From the NCBI RefSeq assembly GCF_001653235.2, contig NC_035792.1, positions 558,001 through 622,000 of the forward strand: a stretch of DNA of 64,000 bases. Reading direction: 5' to 3'. Source of the DNA: Pochonia chlamydosporia 170. Its lineage: Eukaryota; Ascomycota; Sordariomycetes; Hypocreales; Clavicipitaceae. Under the pieces are notes generated by a model. The model did not search any database and was not told where the DNA came from. It was given only the letters and a program-made list of their open reading frames with translations. Numbering within the stretch: position 1 is the first letter of the stretch; the number at the start of each line of letters is the position of its first letter. Below, in pieces: positions 59,590-64,000 of the stretch. The position numbers and the translations under genes are program-made.

Positions 59590-60514
59590 ATGAAGGCATT
59601 AACGCATCTAGTCAGACTCTTCTTCTTGTTGCCAGTTGTCTCAGCACATTACAAATGGCCAGCTATGATTATCAACGGTGAAGTCACTGGCGACTATGAA
59701 TACGTTAGGAGAAACACGAACAACATTAACCCTGTCATGGACCTGTCCTCGACGGATCTTCGCTGCAATGAAGGTGGCCTAGACTCAGGCGCCGGGACTG
59801 AAACTGTCTCAGTAACTGCTGGATCCAAAGTCAGTTACTCCATCTCCAGTTACATACTAGCAACTCTGTTCCACTTCCCCGTTTCGTTTCGTTCCCGTCT
59901 CCAACATACATCAGATCCCCCAGTAAAAAGAAACTCTCCTTGGCTTTTTCTCCATTGCTGACAAACCGCGCCAGGTGGGATTTACACTGAGCAACTCAAT
60001 TAGCCATATCGGGCCAGTGCTGGTCTACATGGCCAAGGCCCCGGGGGACCCGTCTCAATGGGACGCGGCTGGTGAAGTGTGGTTCAAAATCAACGAATGG
60101 GGTCCAGACTTCTCTACTGGGACCATTAACTGGCCACAGCTCGGTATGTCTGCCCTTTGCAGTTGTATCTGTGGTGCTTGAGATTGCATACGACGCCCGA
60201 CTTCTAACCTACCTTCAACCGACACAGGCGTCATGAGCTATGAATTTTCCATACCCAGCAGTGTACCCAGCGGTAAATACTTGGTGCGCATCGAACATTT
60301 AGCCGTGCACAATGCTGCTAATGCTGGAGGAGCTCAATTTTTCGTTTCATGTGGTCAAGTGGAAGTAACTGGAGGAGGGTCAGGCACGCCAGGGCCGTTG
60401 GTGGCATTTCCTGGCGCCTACCGATCAGATGACGCTGGAATTCACTTCAATAACTACTACCCGCCTGTGAGCTTAGCCTTTCCTAGGGAATTCTGCAGCA
60501 ATGCTGACTTTTAA
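59590..60514 (+). CDS. AA9 lytic polysaccharide monooxygenase (formerly GH61)
   Basis: Exons 59590-59829, 59975-60143 and 60228-60514 join in phase to 231 residues. The signal peptide MKALTHLVRLFFLLPVVSA is followed directly by HYKWP, giving the N-terminal His of the copper-binding histidine brace. The second copper His is in SISHIGPVLVYMAKAP. Further conserved residues are in VRIEHLAVH and AQFFVSCGQVEVTGG. The axial position, commonly Tyr (QFY), reads Phe here. AA9 enzymes oxidatively cleave cellulose or hemicelluloses outside the cell. There is no carbohydrate-binding module, and the C-terminal tail is short. The 145-bp first intron is the longest in the gene. Confidence 0.92.
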
Positions 60515-61428
60515 TAACAGCCAACTTCGTATAGTATGCCCGGACCCTCGGTTTGGACTGGATAGACTGACGAGACGTCGTTACATATGTACCCGGGCTG
60601 AATCGAACTTGCAGGGTCTTTGATGCTGACTACTGGGTCATGCGGCCTTCATTTGAGGTAGTCGATCACAGAGGCATATGCCATTCGGTTAGCTATGGGA
60701 GTTCACTTCTTACATTCATTTTGAGTAGTTAACAACTCGTTACTTGGCAAGCAATGTGTGCTCATTGTTTTCCCGTCCGTTCATACACAGTAGCACATTT
60801 ATGTCTGAAAATATAAGTTTTTCTACCTTGAGTAAGTGGCACGGCCAAACCTTGCGCAGGATGCCCGGCCGTTGGAATATCAGCTGGGCCACCAGATCAA
60901 TCCTTCATCATTATGCTTGTACACTACACTTATTTGCGAAACGTAGCAGGGGCTTTGGCCCTTCAGTGTCTAGTTGGAGTCTAAGATGCCTAATTTACCC
61001 CATTGGAGTCAATTCACAGCTCCAATACCTGATGGCGCCGCCATCCAAACAGGAGTCAATAATGTGGCTGGGAGGCAATGACTACCTACCTAGGTAACTG
61101 GTGACGCCGCCAGGTACCAGTTGACATCTTGTGGTACATATGTATATGTAGCCCCATGTACACGGGGATTTACTCAAAGCAGAGTAGTGTAGTTCCATGG
61201 CCGGCCATTGAAATGGCGCACTCTCTTCCCCCAGCGCCACCTTTGCAAAGTCTCACAAGTCAAAGTCATGCATTGGTGCGAAATGAAATATGCCGTGCTT
61301 TCATCTTGGCTAGACGCGAAGAGGCTCATCGCTGGACCTACAGTATAATAATACCTACTTGACGCATCTGAACACAGTCCTCCCCCCGGCCCCCAGATCC
61401 CCCCAGATCCATACAACCACGTTGCGAC
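60515..61428. other. Intergenic
   Basis: The 3' flank of the LPMO gene and the promoter of the methyltransferase-like gene; a C-rich tract precedes the latter's ATG. No gene is supported. Confidence 0.5.
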
Positions 61429-63081
61429 ATGGCCCATCCGTTTCTAAATTTACCGTCAGTGGGGAAACTTGAGACCCTGCAAGGTCTGGTTGATGAAAAA
61501 TCACGACAGCTGAAAGTGGCAAGGAAAGAAGATTCTTCACGAAACATTACGCTGCCCAAGAAGTCACTTTTTGGGAGGAAGAAGAAAAGCCATCTGCTAC
61601 TTGACACAGATTGCATTGGTACGGAAGTAATTATCCCTGAGACAAGTGAAGCATCATCGGGACAGCCCTTCAGAGATGAAGCCCTTGTTGACCATGTGCC
61701 AATGGCACTACAATGCACCTCGCAAACTTCCGGATGTGCATATGGTTACAGAACGGGAGAACTCACCAACATGAGCGCTGACGATGAGACAGTTCGTGAC
61801 AAAGCCAATACCACACTGGATTTGCATCGTGTTTGGCATGGCTAATGTGATAGCCAGAAAAATGCAGCGGACGGTCGGTTAGATACCCCCCGCGTAAAAT
61901 CACCGCTGATCATCTCTCAATCCGTGTCTGAGATTTCAAAGACTGTGAAGCCGCAATTTCATGCAGACACGAATCACTCGCGACTGCAAGCTACTGATCT
62001 TTTTCGAGCTTGCGCTAAATCTCTTGTTTCTCCCTTTAGCCGGGAGTTTGTTCTTGATCCAATTAAGCTGAACAGTCCACAACTGCTGTTCACCGCTGTT
62101 GTTACAAGAAAGCAAAATACTTGTCAGCCACTAAAAATCTTGGATATTGGCGGCGCAGTCACAGGTAATATATCCCCCAACGGCGCTGTTGCTCGGATTA
62201 ATAACAAGTGTAGATCGATACACGGCTACGCTTGCGGCAATTCAGGGTGCTCAGCTTCATAAGATCATTCCGACGACCAATAGTCAGTGTCTGAGTACGA
62301 GAGAAGTAAATTCAGGGGATGTGGTTGCTCCGACCGATGAGATTGGTTCTGCCGTTGGCGCTGCCTTTCCTGTCTTCACACATGACCTGGCTCGACTTCC
62401 ATATCTGGACGCGTCTGTAGATGTAATTTCTGCTCGTTCATTATACAAAGGAGTGCGTGCACCGTTGCAGTTATCTACGCGAGATTTGACGTCCTGTTTG
62501 ACCGAGTTCAATAGGGTTCTGGTGCCTGGGGGTTGCCTGGAATTCGTCTATTTCCAAAGCGAGTTGGAACCCTGCGGTTTGTTGACCTCCATGCTCGGGT
62601 TCTACTTGCTGGAACTATTTGCAGTTGAGGATATAAGAAACGAGGTACTTTTCTTCCCCATGACTCACTCTGGCCAGTCACCTTTCAAAATGCTCATCAC
62701 CGCATCAAGGCATCATCCACCTCGGGGTTGGGGGAGTCCCTTCCCATCGCCCCAGCAACGGTTACCACTGCTCAGTTTCTGCGCATTTTGAGACAGACAG
62801 GATATGAGATAACCCAGCAAAGCATGATTCAGTTTGGCCCGTTCACATTGTCACAGTTGTTCGACCACAGGGGTAATAACCGGCCTGTTGCAGGTAGCGG
62901 CCAAGCACAAGGCCTAACTACAGCAACAGTTTCCATGTCGGCGTTTGCCCCATCAACATACCCTACGGCATCAGTCTCCCAGAGTCAGAAGCTCCTGGAC
63001 CGGGTATACGAAGAGTGTCGTGCCATGAAAACCGGCTGGAAGTGCATTGTGGGCTGTGCCTCAAAACCTCACAACACATGA
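61429..63081 (+). CDS. SAM-dependent methyltransferase-like protein
   Basis: Proposed exons 61429-61791, 61858-62164, 62214-62644 and 62710-63081 join in phase to 490 residues. Motif I of a class I methyltransferase fold is PLKILDIGGAVTD. Later elements fit: FPVFTHDLARLPYLDASVDV, ISARSLYKG, EFNRVLVPGGCLEFVYFQSE and LLRQTGYE-like RILRQTGYEITQQSM. Residues 1-140 are a low-complexity, basic N-terminus. The first intron is inferred because reading through meets a TAA at 61843-61845; its donor is the uncommon GTTCGT, also seen in the alpha-glucosidase gene. If that intron is wrong, the gene carries a nonsense codon. The domain type is seen widely in fungi and basidiomycetes; substrate unknown. Confidence 0.7.
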
Positions 63082-63262
63082 AGGACGAGGACGGTGCTGG
63101 ACAACTTTTCTAGCGCGACAAATTGCACTCTGGCTGTTGGGTTATCATAATGAGGCGCATTCGTATTCTCAACCTCCTCAAATTTACGTCATCCCCTTAC
63201 ATTCACTCATTTATTCATTCTGCCTGCTCTCTTGCAGTTGATTCGTAACAATTGCAAACAAA

Positions 63263-63508
63263 ATGGTGCCAAAGTTAATTCTGCCCAAATTGTATAATAA
63301 CCATTCAACAACTGTGTATTGCATTGTACGTTTTGCGATGTACGTATTATTTTTTATTGCCGTAGTATTGACTACAGTACCAACCCCTGCTGTTGGTCAA
63401 TTCATTAGCGGACCAAAGAGTTATATCATTAGTTGTATTTTAACCTGGTTGGTTGTTTTGGAAGTGGAAATACATAATCTGTATTTGGGATTAGCCGCCC
63501 GATGCTAG
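63263..63508 (+). CDS. Possible small membrane protein
   Basis: An 81-codon frame in AAAATG context. Two hydrophobic segments, IVRFAMYVLFFIAVVLTTVP and YIISCILTWLVVLEVEI, could each span a membrane. No family is recognised and there is no intron evidence. It may be a chance frame in A+T-leaning DNA. Confidence 0.25.
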   Translation: MVPKLILPKLYNNHSTTVYCIVRFAMYVLFFIAVVLTTVPTPAVGQFISGPKSYIISCILTWLVVLEVEIHNLYLGLAARC

Positions 63509-64000
63509 TCATCGCGTTTTTGACATTGGTCATGCGGTGGCACATGCTGAAGGTTGCCTCTGGCTAGAGTTGACACTTGGATGGTTTGTTGGTGGAGAAC
63601 TAACCCCCAGCAAGTTATGGACAACCGCGACACGATTAAGTAGGTAAAAAGGTACAGCACTCATTCAATAACAAAGTTGTATTCATAGGCCGATTGGAGC
63701 CCTGAAGCAGATACTATCCTTCAATTTAAATCATAGTTATCAGAGTATTTATAAAACGCATCGCATAAAAAAATGTGTCTCGTACATGCTTGCCGTTCCG
63801 TCTGCGCATCACACTCCAAATTGGCTATGCAATGAGATATTCGGAAACCCGCAATTCCACTGACAGACGAAGAGGAACTTCAGCCATCGCACTTAACAAA
63901 GGCACGGGACGGTGTGATGTGGAGATTGAAAGACGTACTGCCAGGTACGCAAAGAACAGAAGGGGAAAATAACATGGTCAGGACTCGCGGCAGAAGGGAC
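63509..64000. other. No gene seen
   Basis: Only short frames without features occur up to the window edge. Confidence 0.5.

Overview
The window comes from a filamentous ascomycete, most likely a sordariomycete of the Hypocreales. Genes carry short (about 47-145 nt) GT-AG introns. Products are fungal-type: Zn2Cys6 regulators, an AA9 monooxygenase, a TLC-domain ceramide synthase and fungal large GTPases. Gene-bearing DNA of balanced composition is interrupted by very A+T-rich, TpA-rich, stop-riddled islands that look like RIP (repeat-induced point mutation). No species is claimed.

Layout. (1) 1-2860: the edge of a minus-strand gene, then a RIP-like island with three solo LTRs of one family. 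(2) 2860-6764: no supported gene. (3) 6765-30113, gene-rich: a 15-exon SLIP-GC-like large GTPase, a ceramide synthase, a DUF7730-like protein, a secreted lectin-like protein with an Asn/Gly tail, a PPPY membrane protein, an MDR-type dehydrogenase, a tubby/LURP-like protein, a secreted serine hydrolase, a broken orphan gene and a dynamin-like GTPase. (4) 30270-39250, transposon island: a solo LTR, a complete but RIP-destroyed Ty3/gypsy element (31089-37662), a pogo-type transposase fragment and a reversed relative of the gypsy LTR. (5) 39775-45743: a very large gene joining C2H2 zinc fingers to a nucleoside-phosphorylase (PNP_UDP_1/Pfs) domain. (6) 45744-49020: a frameshifted phosphoglycerate-mutase-like gene and a chromate-transporter pseudogene cut off by a copia-type LTR. 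(7) 49228-55707: an alpha-glucosidase (GH13), a Zn2Cys6 regulator beside it, and a divergent, truncated second Zn2Cys6 regulator. (8) 56580-63081: a ferric-reductase-like oxidoreductase, an AA9 LPMO and a SAM-methyltransferase-like gene.

How the genes may work together. The regulator and alpha-glucosidase make a plausible small alpha-glucoside utilisation locus without a permease. The SLIP-GC-like GTPase, the dynamin-like GTPase, the zinc-finger/Pfs protein and the partial gene at the left edge belong to families that expand in fungal accessory and self/non-self-recognition repertoires. Their position beside RIP islands fits a fast-evolving accessory region; that is inference. All exon structures were derived by reading splice consensus and checking phase, not from transcripts.
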